DNA of 64,000 nt. Origin: Promethearchaeota archaeon. Its GTDB lineage: Archaea > Asgardarchaeota > Lokiarchaeia > Sigyniarchaeales > SOKP01. The translations under genes were made by a program, and so were the position numbers. The notes under the pieces were generated by a model. The model had not been told where the DNA came from. It did no database searches and worked only from the letters and a program-made list of their open reading frames with translations. The stretch lies in contig JAEOUA010000002.1 in NCBI GenBank assembly GCA_016839555.1, positions 1 through 64,000 of the forward strand, given 5' to 3'. Below, piece by piece: positions 1 through 9,618 of this stretch (position 1 is the stretch's first letter; every line of letters starts with the position of its first letter).

Positions 1-378
1 GATGAGAGAGGTATTGATTATGATATTTATGCGCAAAAGATCGATTCGAATGGAAACTTCCCGTGGGGGGATGATAATGGGACTATTATCTCTAACGCTT
101 TAGGAGATCAATCTGACCCACGGATCTGTAGCGACGGCGATGGAGGCGCCATAATTTCATGGGAAGATGAGAGAGGTATTGATTCTGATATTTATGCGCA
201 AAAAATAAAAGGGACTGTGCGAGGTATATTAAATCCGCTTCTTCTGCTAACAATGATGCAGCCTTCTCCGGAGCAAATTCCGAGTTATTCGCCAATTTTT
301 ATTATTTTCGCGACAGTCATAGCAACATATTCAGTAATTATCATATTTCGGAAAAGAAGAGGCTTCAATTTATCTTAA
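1..378 (+). CDS. C-terminal part of a secreted/membrane-anchored repeat protein (DERGIDxDIYAQKI repeats, C-terminal TM helix, basic tail); 5' end outside window
   Basis: Frame 1 is open from base 1 to TAA at 376-378: DERGIDYDIYAQKIDSNGNFPWGDDNG...ISWEDERGIDSDIYAQKIKG...IFIIFATVIATYSVIIIFRKRRGFNLS*. Absent from the ORF track because it has no start in the window. Confidence 0.8.
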   Translation, partial: DERGIDYDIYAQKIDSNGNFPWGDDNGTIISNALGDQSDPRICSDGDGGAIISWEDERGIDSDIYAQKIKGTVRGILNPLLLLTMMQPSPEQIPSYSPIFIIFATVIATYSVIIIFRKRRGFNLS

Positions 379-421
379 ACGATACTAATAAAAATAAGAT
401 AACTTCAAATTTCAGTTCGAA

Positions 422-435
422 TTTTTTTTTTTTTT
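422..435 (+). terminator. poly-T tract downstream of the repeat protein, possible archaeal T-rich terminator
   Basis: Uninterrupted T run about 45 nt after the stop codon at 378. Confidence 0.35.
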
Positions 436-551
436 CTAACTTTTTCTTAGTTAAAACATAACTTAAAAATGGTAAAACAAGCATAAACAAGCATTACTAT
501 TTATTATGGAGAGTTATTTAAATTCATAGAAGAAAAAGAAGAGATTGAAGT

Positions 552-1177
552 TTAAACTTCGAAATCCCTTACCTTTAAGGTTATCCTCCAAGGATCTTTT
601 ATATGCATTCTCTCTTTTGCGTTAATTACTTGAATTTCCAACCATTTTTCTAAGTAATTTCTTAAAAAATTTATCGTATCTTCACTTATCCAAGCCCTAT
701 TTAACATTTCTCTTATTATATGCCAAATTCTTGAGTAATTAAAGAATAATTCTTCTTTAGGCTTGACTAAATCAACATTCTTAATCAAATCATCTGATCT
801 TTTTACTTCCTTAAGCATATTTAAAGTAACTTTTTTCAAACCTTTTTCTTTTAAAATAGCATCCAAATTATAACATATTATTTTCATTTTATCAATTAGA
901 ATTTCATTACAATAATCAATCACTTCTCTTGAAGTTCTTTCAGAGTGTTGACCAACAATTCTTCTTATTTCACTAAAAACAAAATCCCTTATAGTATTAT
1001 ATTTATCTTCTGCTCCCTTTGGGAGAACCTTCTCACTGGGCTCAGATTTCTTCTTTTCTTCAAAACTTTCTTGATTTATTATACGTTTTTCAAGCTCCTT
1101 ACTAACTATTTTAGCTCTTTCATCAAAAAAAACATCGTATTTTCAAGGTTAGGGTTTATACTTTTAAATTCTTTCAT
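552..1177 (-). CDS. Tandem histone-fold (histone doublet-like) protein with N-terminal tail; apparent 1-nt frameshift in an A8 run (1125-1132)
   Basis: Minus-strand reading: MKEFKSINPNLENTM-(shift)-FFFDERAKIVSKELEKR...DKYNTIRDFVFSEIRRIVGQHSERTSREVIDYCNEILIDKMKIICYNLDAILKEKGLKKVTLNMLKEVKRS...FFNYSRIWHIIREMLNRAWISEDTINFLRNYLEKWLEIQVINAKERMHIKDPWRITLKVRDFEV*. Both halves align with the HMfB pattern ([14 protein letters not shown]...[10 protein letters not shown]) at matching spacing. The ORF-track entry 552..923 begins at a GTG inside the first fold. Confidence 0.6.
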
Positions 1178-1184
1178 ATTTGTA

Positions 1185-1496
1185 AATGGATGTGGTAAAG
1201 GAAATAAAGAAAAGAAAGGATGTCCAGATGAAGTAAATGAGATTTTATCTCAAGAGATCCTCAAAAGAGAATCTGAGAAATTTGAACCCGAACGGTATAA
1301 ATATAAAGGTGGGGCGGGATTTATAAATAATGAAAAAATGGCTCATTACCTTGTCAAGAAAATCATTCAAGGATTAGAAGTATTATCATTTGGATTCTGG
1401 GATGGTAAATCAAAAGGAACGAAAGATATGATTTCAAAATTAAATGAAAAAAAAAATTCCTTTAATTCTGTTCAAAATATAAATAAATTTTTTTAA
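1185..1496 (+). CDS. Small hypothetical protein, start codon unclear (3' part of ORF-track entry 945..1496)
   Basis: GCGKGNKEKKGCPDEVNEILSQEILKRESEKFEPERYKYKGGAGFINNEKMAHYL... looks coding. The 945-1177 part of the ORF is antisense to the histone-fold gene and probably not coding. Confidence 0.3.
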   Translation, partial: NGCGKGNKEKKGCPDEVNEILSQEILKRESEKFEPERYKYKGGAGFINNEKMAHYLVKKIIQGLEVLSFGFWDGKSKGTKDMISKLNEKKNSFNSVQNINKFF

Positions 1497-1559
1497 TAAA
1501 TCCAAATCAAGATAGTTACATATGAAATATATAAATAATCAAGAATCTTCTTAATTATC

Positions 1560-1931
1560 ATGAAAAAGATTCTTTTTTGGCTTCCACGAATATTAAGTAT
1601 TTGTCTATTATTCCTTAATTTTATTTTAGCATTTGATGTTTATTTAGAAGATTGGACATTAGGAGAAAAAAACATTGGTTTTATAATCCATTTGATTCCT
1701 TTTTTTATTATTTTAACATCACTTATAATCGCATGGAAGAGAGAGCTAAGTGGAAGTTTAATCTTCATAGCATTAGGAATGATAATGTTAATTTATATAC
1801 TTCTCTTTCGCATAGAAATGTGGCTATCTTTATTTATTATTTCTTTACCTTTAATTATTATAGGACTCTTATTTCTCCTTAATTATTTTCTTTTTACCAG
1901 AAAAAAAGAAAAAATCACTTTTAAAGAATAA
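1560..1931 (+). CDS. Small integral membrane protein (about 4 TM)
   Basis: ATG ORF, 123 aa, several hydrophobic helices. Confidence 0.6.
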   Translation: MKKILFWLPRILSICLLFLNFILAFDVYLEDWTLGEKNIGFIIHLIPFFIILTSLIIAWKRELSGSLIFIALGMIMLIYILLFRIEMWLSLFIISLPLIIIGLLFLLNYFLFTRKKEKITFKE

Positions 1932-1977
1932 TGAATTTTTAGTAATTTTAAGAGAAACCTGATTAAATTAGAGCAAT

Positions 1978-3282
1978 TCATTCTCTTTTTTGCTCCAATG
2001 CATCTCTGAGCATTTTAATTGCACATAATTCCCCGCACATAGAGCAGCCTTCATCATCGTCCGTTTCTCCACTTCTAGAATGGATTTCTCTTGCTAATTC
2101 TGGATCTATGGAATAATCAATCATTTTTTTCCAGTTTAAATTTTTACGAGCAATATCCATTTTATAATCAATCTTTGATGCTCGTTTTCCATATCTGGCA
2201 ATATTAACCGTGTGGGCAGCAATTTTAGAAGCTATCACACCTCTTTTTACCTCCTCTTTATTCGGAAGTCCCAAATGTTCTGATGGAGTCACATAACAGA
2301 GATAATCAGCTCCAGCTAATCCCGCTAAGGTACCTCCTATTGCGCTTACAATATGATCATATCCTGGTGCAATGTCCGTCGTTAAGGGCCCTAAGACATA
2401 AAATGGAGCGCCATCGCATAAAGATTTTTGAATTTTAATATTATGTTCAATTTCATGAGCGGGGATATGTCCAGGTCCCTCTACCATTACCTGAATATTT
2501 GCATTCCACGCTCTTTTTACTAATTTTGAAATTTCCATTAATTCTCTTATTTGAGCATAATCAGTGGAATCAGCTATTCCTCCCGGTCTCATCCCATCTC
2601 CCAAAGATAAAGTAAAATCGTATTCTTGAGCCATTTCCAATAAATAATCATATTTTTCATTGAAAGGATTTTCTTGTTCATTATGTAATATCCATGCTGC
2701 TAAAAAGGTGCCTCCTCTTGAGACTACACCCATCGTCCGTGGGTGATCTATTAAATAATTAACGATTTCTTTCGTCACTCCGACATGAATAGTAAAGAAA
2801 TCAACCCCTTCTTTTGCCTGTTCCTCGATGACATTGAATAGATCATCTTCATCTAAATGAATAATCGCACCTTTATGTTCTATAGCTCGTAATGCTGATT
2901 GATAAATAGGCACTATTCCCAGGGGGATCTTAATTTCTTCCAAAATACGTTTTCTGATATTTTTAACATCCGATTCTTTTATCCCGCTGCTTAAATCCAT
3001 GATTGTATCTGCGCCAAATTTTTCAGCTATTTTTGCTTTTTCTACTTCGTTTTCCAGATCACACACTGTCTTGGAAGAACCAACATTAGCATTAATTTTT
3101 ACTAATAAACCCTCGCCGATTCCCAATGGTTTCGTATTTCTTCTATTCGATTTTGGAATAATAATTCTTCCTTTCGCAATGCCTTTCCTTATGAATTCCG
3201 AATCGAGATTTTCATTTTCTGCGACAATCTCCATTTCTTTGGTTATTTTTCCGTCTCTAGCAAGTTTCATTAACGTTGTCAA
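1978..3282 (-). CDS. thiC: Phosphomethylpyrimidine synthase ThiC
   Basis: Full-length ThiC-like sequence (INANVGSSKT, DLSSGI, EGPGHIPAHEI, GPLTTDIAPGYDHI, C-terminal CSMCGELCAIK Fe-S motif). Confidence 0.95.
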   Translation of the reverse strand: MTTLMKLARDGKITKEMEIVAENENLDSEFIRKGIAKGRIIIPKSNRRNTKPLGIGEGLLVKINANVGSSKTVCDLENEVEKAKIAEKFGADTIMDLSSGIKESDVKNIRKRILEEIKIPLGIVPIYQSALRAIEHKGAIIHLDEDDLFNVIEEQAKEGVDFFTIHVGVTKEIVNYLIDHPRTMGVVSRGGTFLAAWILHNEQENPFNEKYDYLLEMAQEYDFTLSLGDGMRPGGIADSTDYAQIRELMEISKLVKRAWNANIQVMVEGPGHIPAHEIEHNIKIQKSLCDGAPFYVLGPLTTDIAPGYDHIVSAIGGTLAGLAGADYLCYVTPSEHLGLPNKEEVKRGVIASKIAAHTVNIARYGKRASKIDYKMDIARKNLNWKKMIDYSIDPELAREIHSRSGETDDDEGCSMCGELCAIKMLRDALEQKRE

Positions 3283-3462
3283 ACAAATAAACCCTCAAAC
3301 ATTATTATTTTTACTATTATTCTATAATTTATTTAAATAACTTAAAAATTATATTTATTTTCCTTAAAATTAATAATAAAAAAAAACCAAAATAAAAAAA
3401 GGCAGCTCTTTTTTCAATCTAAATCAAAAATTTCATGATAGTTCAATATAAAAATATAAGAT

Positions 3463-3930
3463 TTAATCAAACCCTATTTTCAATCTTTTTAAAAGCTCTA
3501 TTAATGAATCAGTTAAAATATAATTCTTTAATTCCTCAAATGGAACAAATTTAGCATCTAAGGCATCATCATCGGGAACTGGTGCTTGATCGGGAGGACC
3601 TTCAATTTGTTCTACAAAATAATTGATCAGTACATAATGATATTCAATCTCACCCTTCTCATCTCTCATAATCTTGTCAATAATCCCCGCTAATTTTGTT
3701 ACTCTTGTTTTAAATCCCGTTTCCTCCTCTGCTTCTCGGACTGCTGCCTCTTTTACTTTCTCTCCTAAATCCAAATGCCCACCAGGGATACTCCAATATC
3801 CCGCATCTGGATTGTATTTTCGTTTTACTAAAAGTAGTTTATTATTTCTCACTAACATAACTCCTACTCCTATATGAGGTCGTATCGGATATTTCCTTGT
3901 ATCAAAAGCCGTTAAATCATCTCGATTCAT
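3463..3930 (-). CDS. NUDIX hydrolase
   Basis: Nudix box GGHLDLGEKVKEAAVREAEEETGF. Confidence 0.9.
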   Translation of the reverse strand: MNRDDLTAFDTRKYPIRPHIGVGVMLVRNNKLLLVKRKYNPDAGYWSIPGGHLDLGEKVKEAAVREAEEETGFKTRVTKLAGIIDKIMRDEKGEIEYHYVLINYFVEQIEGPPDQAPVPDDDALDAKFVPFEELKNYILTDSLIELLKRLKIGFD

Positions 3931-3989
3931 TTTGTTCTCATCTTTTATAATTAATTTACTAAATTAATTTTTTAGTAACACAATAATGA

Positions 3990-4478
3990 TCACCATCTCG
4001 CTCGCTGTCCTAGTTTTATATCTAATACCGGAGTGCCATTAATAGCATCAAAATTTTTTACATATAAAGTTGTATCTTCTATCTTAATTAATTCAACATT
4101 AGAAACTCCAATCCGGGATAAGCGATCTGGGGTTCTTGAGGCAAAAATACCGACTTTTTTATGATCAAGACCACGATGAAAATTCGATCTTATTGCTCGT
4201 TGCTTATGAAAATAATATACCACTAATATCCATTTTTCCTCCTCTAATTTATAAAGAAAAGGACGTTGGGAACTGAATAAATGAATTTTAGTGGGTTCTC
4301 TACTATAACTTTTTACTCCAAATCCTACTCCACGCTCCAAGGTGTTTTCTACAAACCCAATGGGATAAATTTTGTAGGGCTTATAATCATTATATAAGCA
4401 GCTATGGCAAATAAATTCTCCATCAATCTTCTCTATTTGAGATGGCTCTTTCTCATTGTTACATTTTGAGCAGATCAT
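3990..4478 (-). CDS. TsaA/TrmO-family (tRNA N6-methyltransferase-like) protein with N-terminal zinc-ribbon-like segment
   Basis: YPIGFVENT...GIFASRTPDRLSRIGVSNVELIKIE plus N-terminal CSKC...CHSC. Confidence 0.8.
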   Translation of the reverse strand: MICSKCNNEKEPSQIEKIDGEFICHSCLYNDYKPYKIYPIGFVENTLERGVGFGVKSYSREPTKIHLFSSQRPFLYKLEEEKWILVVYYFHKQRAIRSNFHRGLDHKKVGIFASRTPDRLSRIGVSNVELIKIEDTTLYVKNFDAINGTPVLDIKLGQRARW

Positions 4479-4550
4479 AATTCAAGTAAAAGAATCTCTC
4501 AACTAAATTGAATTTTTTGATTATTCTAAATCTCATTAAAAAAGAGAAAA

Positions 4551-5330
4551 TCAAGAATATCTCTCCTTTTTTTCATTTTTTCTAGAAAGTAAAGAATCTA
4601 ATTTCATGAAAATTTCTGTAGCTTTACCTTGGAGAAAAATATCGGTAATTGAAGAAGTATATTTTGAGGGGTTAGTATTGATCTCGATAAATTTAGCTCC
4701 CTTCTGATATGCAATGAACGGAATCTGCGATGCAGGCATTATCTCTCCCGTGGTTCCAACTAAAATGAATAATTCTGCTCTCGCAGCATTTCTAATCGAA
4801 TTTTCAAAAATTTTTGAGGGGATTGGTTCAGTAAAGAATACAAAATCGGGTTTTAATAATCCATTGCATTTTGGACATCGAGGAGGGAGGTTTTCTAAAA
4901 ATTCAGAACTAGAATATTGATTAGTACATTTTATACATGAAAGAGTTTGAGATGTTCCATGAAATTCAATAACATTTTTACTGCCGGCTTCTTGATGTAG
5001 ATTATCTATATTTTGAGTAATTATTGATTGAATTATGTTTTGGCTCTCCCATTTTGCTATTATTTTATGAGCCATATTGGGTTTCGCTGCCCCAAAAAAA
5101 TCATAAAAAATTTCTTTAATAAGTATCCAAGACTCTTTTGGATGTGATTTAAAATAATTGGTATCTAAAAAAATAGGATTATATTTTGTCCATAATCCAT
5201 TTTCACCACGAAAAGGTGGAATTCCGCTTTCTGTAGAGACCCCTGCCCCTGTAAACACGACGCTATAGTTTGATGAAATTAACCAATCTATAGCAGTTTG
5301 AAAATCATTTTTTTTTATTTTAAGACCCAT
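4551..5330 (-). CDS. Sir2-family NAD-dependent protein deacylase
   Basis: FTGAGVSTESGIPPFRG, TQNIDNLHQEAGS, FHG, four zinc Cys (CIKC...CPKC). Confidence 0.95.
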   Translation of the reverse strand: MGLKIKKNDFQTAIDWLISSNYSVVFTGAGVSTESGIPPFRGENGLWTKYNPIFLDTNYFKSHPKESWILIKEIFYDFFGAAKPNMAHKIIAKWESQNIIQSIITQNIDNLHQEAGSKNVIEFHGTSQTLSCIKCTNQYSSSEFLENLPPRCPKCNGLLKPDFVFFTEPIPSKIFENSIRNAARAELFILVGTTGEIMPASQIPFIAYQKGAKFIEINTNPSKYTSSITDIFLQGKATEIFMKLDSLLSRKNEKKERYS

Positions 5331-5479
5331 ACTCTCACAAGAAGAAAAAAGATTTAAAAGATTTTTAAAATTTGGATATTTCTGAATTATGTTCTAAAAA
5401 AATTATATTAGAAAAAAATTTAAAACACTTGAATTTTAAAGAAATTATAACTAATAAATCAAAAAAAATTGAGGTAAAA

Positions 5480-6778
5480 ATGACAAATCCACAAAAAATT
5501 GTTCTGATTGGGGCCGGCTCGCTGCAGTTTGGGCTTGGGGCTGCTGGGAGCATATTGCATAGTTCTATTTTGAAAGGATCCACAATATGTCTTCATGATA
5601 TTAATGAACAACATCTCCATTTAGTTAGTCAAGCTTGTAAATCCGCGATAGACAAACAAAAACTTGATTTCACATTAGAATCCACCACAAATAGAAAAGA
5701 GGCATTAAAAGATGCTACATTTATTATAAATTCTATTGAAGTTGGACCAAGATTTGATCTCTGGGATCAAGATTTATATATTCCCCATTGGTTTGGAAAC
5801 AAACAGTTATTTGGTGAAAATGGAGGTCCTGGAGGTCTATTTCACTCATTACGCATAATTCCTCCGATTCTTGAAATTTGTGAGGATATTATGACTATTT
5901 GTCCAAATGCATTTTTAATTAATTTTTCAAATCCCATGAGTCGTATTTGCCTTGCAATAAAGCGAAAATTTCCTAAATTAAAATTTGTTGGGCTCTGTCA
6001 TGAATTAGGCCATTTTAAGATTCACTATGCTAGAATTCTCGATACTAAACTATCCAATTTGGAGATTTTAGCAGGAGGATTAAATCATTTTGGTGTGGTA
6101 TTAGATATAAAATATAAAGATACAGGACAGGATGCGTATCCTGAAATACGAAAGAAAGGTCCAAGTTATTTAGAAGAAATCAAGATTATAGATGTAAGTC
6201 TTACTAAATATATTTTGGAGAAGTTTGGATACATTCCTTATACAACTGATTCTCATTTTGGGGAATATATTCAATGGGCGTGGGAAGTTGCTGATATCTC
6301 GGGTGTAAAAGAATTTCGGGATACCTATATGGAGATGATACATTATGAGGAGAATAAAATTAAAAGGAGAATTAAAAAAGGAAAAGGGGCAAGACTTCTA
6401 AAACCAGACCAAGAGAGAGCCATTCCTATAATTGAGGGTATTATATCAGATTCAAATTATACTGAAATCTCTGTTAATATTCCAAATAATGGTATTATAA
6501 CGAATCTTCCGGAAGATTTAGTTGTAGAATGCCCTGCTAGGGTAAATAAAGATGGTCTTACCGGAATTAAATTAGGTGAATACCCGAAAGGTTTAGCAGC
6601 ATTATTACGGAATCAAGCGTCTGTGCAAGACTTAACTGTAGAAGCGGTATTATCTGAATCAAAAGATATAGCTCTTCAAGCTCTTTTAGTAGATCCGGTG
6701 GTTCAGAATGCTACTCAAGCAGAAAAAATTTTAAATGAAATGTTAAAGCAACAATCTGAACATCTTCATTTAAAATAA
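5480..6778 (+). CDS. Glycoside hydrolase family 4 (alpha-galactosidase/glucosidase-like, NAD-dependent)
   Basis: KIVLIGAGSLQFG, NFSNPMSR, GLCHELGH. Start chosen at ATG 5480 preceded by GAGGT; the track start at 5372 adds a poorly conserved leader. Confidence 0.85.
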   Translation: MTNPQKIVLIGAGSLQFGLGAAGSILHSSILKGSTICLHDINEQHLHLVSQACKSAIDKQKLDFTLESTTNRKEALKDATFIINSIEVGPRFDLWDQDLYIPHWFGNKQLFGENGGPGGLFHSLRIIPPILEICEDIMTICPNAFLINFSNPMSRICLAIKRKFPKLKFVGLCHELGHFKIHYARILDTKLSNLEILAGGLNHFGVVLDIKYKDTGQDAYPEIRKKGPSYLEEIKIIDVSLTKYILEKFGYIPYTTDSHFGEYIQWAWEVADISGVKEFRDTYMEMIHYEENKIKRRIKKGKGARLLKPDQERAIPIIEGIISDSNYTEISVNIPNNGIITNLPEDLVVECPARVNKDGLTGIKLGEYPKGLAALLRNQASVQDLTVEAVLSESKDIALQALLVDPVVQNATQAEKILNEMLKQQSEHLHLK

Positions 6779-6810
6779 ATTCTTTCTTTTTTCAAAAATT
6801 ATTAATAAAA

Positions 6811-7920
6811 TTATTTATAAGTTTTTATAAAGTAGATACCCCTATTATTAAGCTCTTTTTCAAATTTAATTAAATCTAATTCGCTACATCCTTCTGGTGG
6901 AAAAATTCCTGGAGCATTTATTTCTCCATTTAAAAGCATCTGAGCTGCTATTGACGCCGGAGTTCCGGATAACTTAGCAACTTGACCTATTACTGTATAT
7001 AATAAATGATATTCCTTTTGATCTTTTATTCCAATGATTTCACTCCTGAATGCAGACATTATTTCCCTATCCTCTACTTTACCAGTCAAAAGCGGGAGGA
7101 TCTTTAAAAAAAACGTACTGATTAATTTAATTAATTTTATATTTTTTATCCAAACCAGCTTATCAATTATTTTAGTGAGCATTACATCTGATTCAGGGAG
7201 TATCCCTCCCTTGCAAACAGCCTCCTTAGTATTAATATATCGCGGTAATGTAACAGGCTCAGGATGACCAACAAAAAACACGGGGACGCTTCCACAAGGA
7301 TCTGGAAAATTAATTACTTCTCTTTGAGTAAGAGCTTTTAATTTAGACCAGCTTCCATTTATGAATACAGGCACTTTTCCCATGGCAATATGAGTCCAAT
7401 GCATTAACTGACCTAAACCAATTGTCTCACCAGTATCTTCATACCATAAAATTCGTAGTTTATCTATATGATCAAATTTTTCAGAACCAATTTTAGTCAT
7501 AATATTAGTTAAACCAGGAGAAGCACCAAAATTAATCAAGAAGGTTAGATTTTCGCGTTCTATAATCTTTTTTAGATTTAATAACTCATTTGTAACATCA
7601 TGGTCATCACATATATCCACATAATTTATTCCTGCTTGGATAGCAGCTCTTGGTACATAAGATCCAAATTCAAAATAGGGCCCAATATTATTTATAACAA
7701 CCTTAAAATCCTTTAATTTTTCAACTAATTTATCAAAATCCCGAATATCTAATTTGCTAAAATCAGCCCTTGATCCTAATTTTTTTGATAATCTTTTTCC
7801 TTCTAATTCTCTAATATCTGCAATTGTAATATTTACTCCCTGTTGAACTAAATCTTTGGCAATATATCGTCCTATTTCCCCACAACCACCTAAGATGATA
7901 ATACTCAAAATTATCACCAA
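6811..7920 (-). CDS. Saccharopine dehydrogenase-like NAD(P)-binding oxidoreductase
   Basis: IIILGGCGEIGRYIAKDL Rossmann motif, saccharopine reductase-like fold. Confidence 0.8.
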   Translation of the reverse strand: MVIILSIIILGGCGEIGRYIAKDLVQQGVNITIADIRELEGKRLSKKLGSRADFSKLDIRDFDKLVEKLKDFKVVINNIGPYFEFGSYVPRAAIQAGINYVDICDDHDVTNELLNLKKIIERENLTFLINFGASPGLTNIMTKIGSEKFDHIDKLRILWYEDTGETIGLGQLMHWTHIAMGKVPVFINGSWSKLKALTQREVINFPDPCGSVPVFFVGHPEPVTLPRYINTKEAVCKGGILPESDVMLTKIIDKLVWIKNIKLIKLISTFFLKILPLLTGKVEDREIMSAFRSEIIGIKDQKEYHLLYTVIGQVAKLSGTPASIAAQMLLNGEINAPGIFPPEGCSELDLIKFEKELNNRGIYFIKTYK

Positions 7921-8277
7921 AATTGTAAATAGAGTTGGAATATATTTTTTCTAAATAAATATTAAATTTTGAAAAATAAAAGGATAAAAAACAAGGTACA
8001 TAATCAGTTAAACCATCTTTTACTATTTAATTGAATATTAACTAGATCTCTTTTGAAGCATATTCTATCCTTTCCATAATTTGAATAGCATCAAAATAAG
8101 TTTGGTTGGATTTTTTATTGAAGCTACTTAATTGAAAAGAATTTTAATTATCAAATTTACTTTATAATAAAAGAAAAATAAAAACAGCCCACATAAGGTA
8201 AATTAATCATACTTTTAGATTAGAAGGATTAAAAAAAAGAAATTAATAAATTAATAAAAAAAAATAAAAAAATTAGA

Positions 8278-9618
8278 TTATTTGGTTAAAAATCGATTTA
8301 GAATATAATGTACACCGATTCCAATTCCCCAGCCTAAGATCGCAATCGGACTCCATGGGAAACCGCCAGCGATTAGATTTAATACGACCATATCAACGCA
8401 TGTGGGTATATATACATGAAGATGCATTCTAAGAGTCCATTTAAGAACTCTTTTGACCCTAATCATTAAAATCCAGTAGATTGAATAATGAGCACTAAGA
8501 CCTATTAACCATCCTAACGCAGCATAAATTAATATTACTAGATCCAATGACAATACAATCAAAGCAATAGCAATTAAAATTAGACCAACTATGTACATTA
8601 CAATATGTCCTAAAAATGTCCATTTCCAGGCTACAAACAATTTTATTTTTGATTGGAGTTCTTCTTGGGATAATTCTTCAGATTTTTCTTTAAGAACCGT
8701 CTCTGCGTCTTTTTGTAAATCTCCATACTTCATTGCTATGAAAATATGGAAGGCTAAAAATATTCCCCAGATAAGCAAAGTTACAAATGGAGAGACCGTA
8801 TCAATAGGCGGAAGGAGCAATCCCCTAATAATATTAAAGGGATTAAACCCAACGTATAATGCAGCGTGAATAATAACTCCTTTTTTTACGGGGGCAATTT
8901 CTTTCTTATAGAAATAAAGAAAATATCCAAAGATGTGAATAACTAACGCGATACCCCAGAGTATCGAATTAAAAATACCGTTCTCAAGGTCTATTGGAAA
9001 GAAAAGCGTGTAGATTAAAATTTGTGCCACGATGAAATAGGTAATGTGTGCAGCTAATATCAAAAGATTTGCTACTTTACCGGCAGCTAATTTCTTAGCT
9101 CTTTTTTCAGTGATTTCCGTTTCTTCTCTCATTATTCTAGCTCTTTCCTTCTCAACCTTTTTATCCCAGGTAAGATATCCGATTCCATGATATGCAAGAG
9201 CAATCCCCCACATAATTAGCGGCCAATAGAAATAGATGATATTAACAGTTCCCAGTGTCATTAAATTTCCAAAAACAACGATTAAATTTACCATCACATA
9301 AACCCATGCATGAAAGACGAAAAATATCTTAAAGAGGGATTGGGTTTTTAATTTCGCTAAGAATGGAGTAACTTCATAATTGATTCCAAATATAAGCGCA
9401 TGAATACCAACACCTATTCCCCACCCAAGCATGGGAAAGATGGGCCAGAAGAATAAAATTCCTGTTACGCCTATTGCTAAGATCCAGACCATCACCAATA
9501 AAGCTATTACAGCAGCGTAAGCGAATAGATGGAGCACCAAAATAATTCTATTTGCTTTTTCTTTTTTGCTTGTAACTTCTGAAATTTTTTTTGATTTTTT
9601 TATGTTTGTTTCATTCAT
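8278..9618 (-). CDS. Polytopic membrane protein of six tandem 2TM-domain-like modules
   Basis: Repeated W-G-I-x6-H type motif (LGWGIGVGIHALI, IMWGIALAYHGIG, ILWGIALVIHIFG, LIWGIFLAFHIFI, LGWLIGLSAHYSI, LGWGIGIGVHYIL). Confidence 0.8.
   Translation of the reverse strand: MNETNIKKSKKISEVTSKKEKANRIILVLHLFAYAAVIALLVMVWILAIGVTGILFFWPIFPMLGWGIGVGIHALIFGINYEVTPFLAKLKTQSLFKIFFVFHAWVYVMVNLIVVFGNLMTLGTVNIIYFYWPLIMWGIALAYHGIGYLTWDKKVEKERARIMREETEITEKRAKKLAAGKVANLLILAAHITYFIVAQILIYTLFFPIDLENGIFNSILWGIALVIHIFGYFLYFYKKEIAPVKKGVIIHAALYVGFNPFNIIRGLLLPPIDTVSPFVTLLIWGIFLAFHIFIAMKYGDLQKDAETVLKEKSEELSQEELQSKIKLFVAWKWTFLGHIVMYIVGLILIAIALIVLSLDLVILIYAALGWLIGLSAHYSIYWILMIRVKRVLKWTLRMHLHVYIPTCVDMVVLNLIAGGFPWSPIAILGWGIGIGVHYILNRFLTK

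Noticed and set aside
92-295. 67-aa minus-strand ORF
   Set aside because: Antisense to the clear repeat-protein reading frame at 1..378; no recognisable features.
945-1177. N-terminal portion of the 183-aa plus-strand ORF
   Set aside because: Low-complexity Phe/Leu-rich translation antisense to the histone-fold gene; shadow of the opposite-strand coding frame.
2999-3340. Plus-strand ORF opposite thiC
   Set aside because: Antisense shadow ORF of a well-supported gene.
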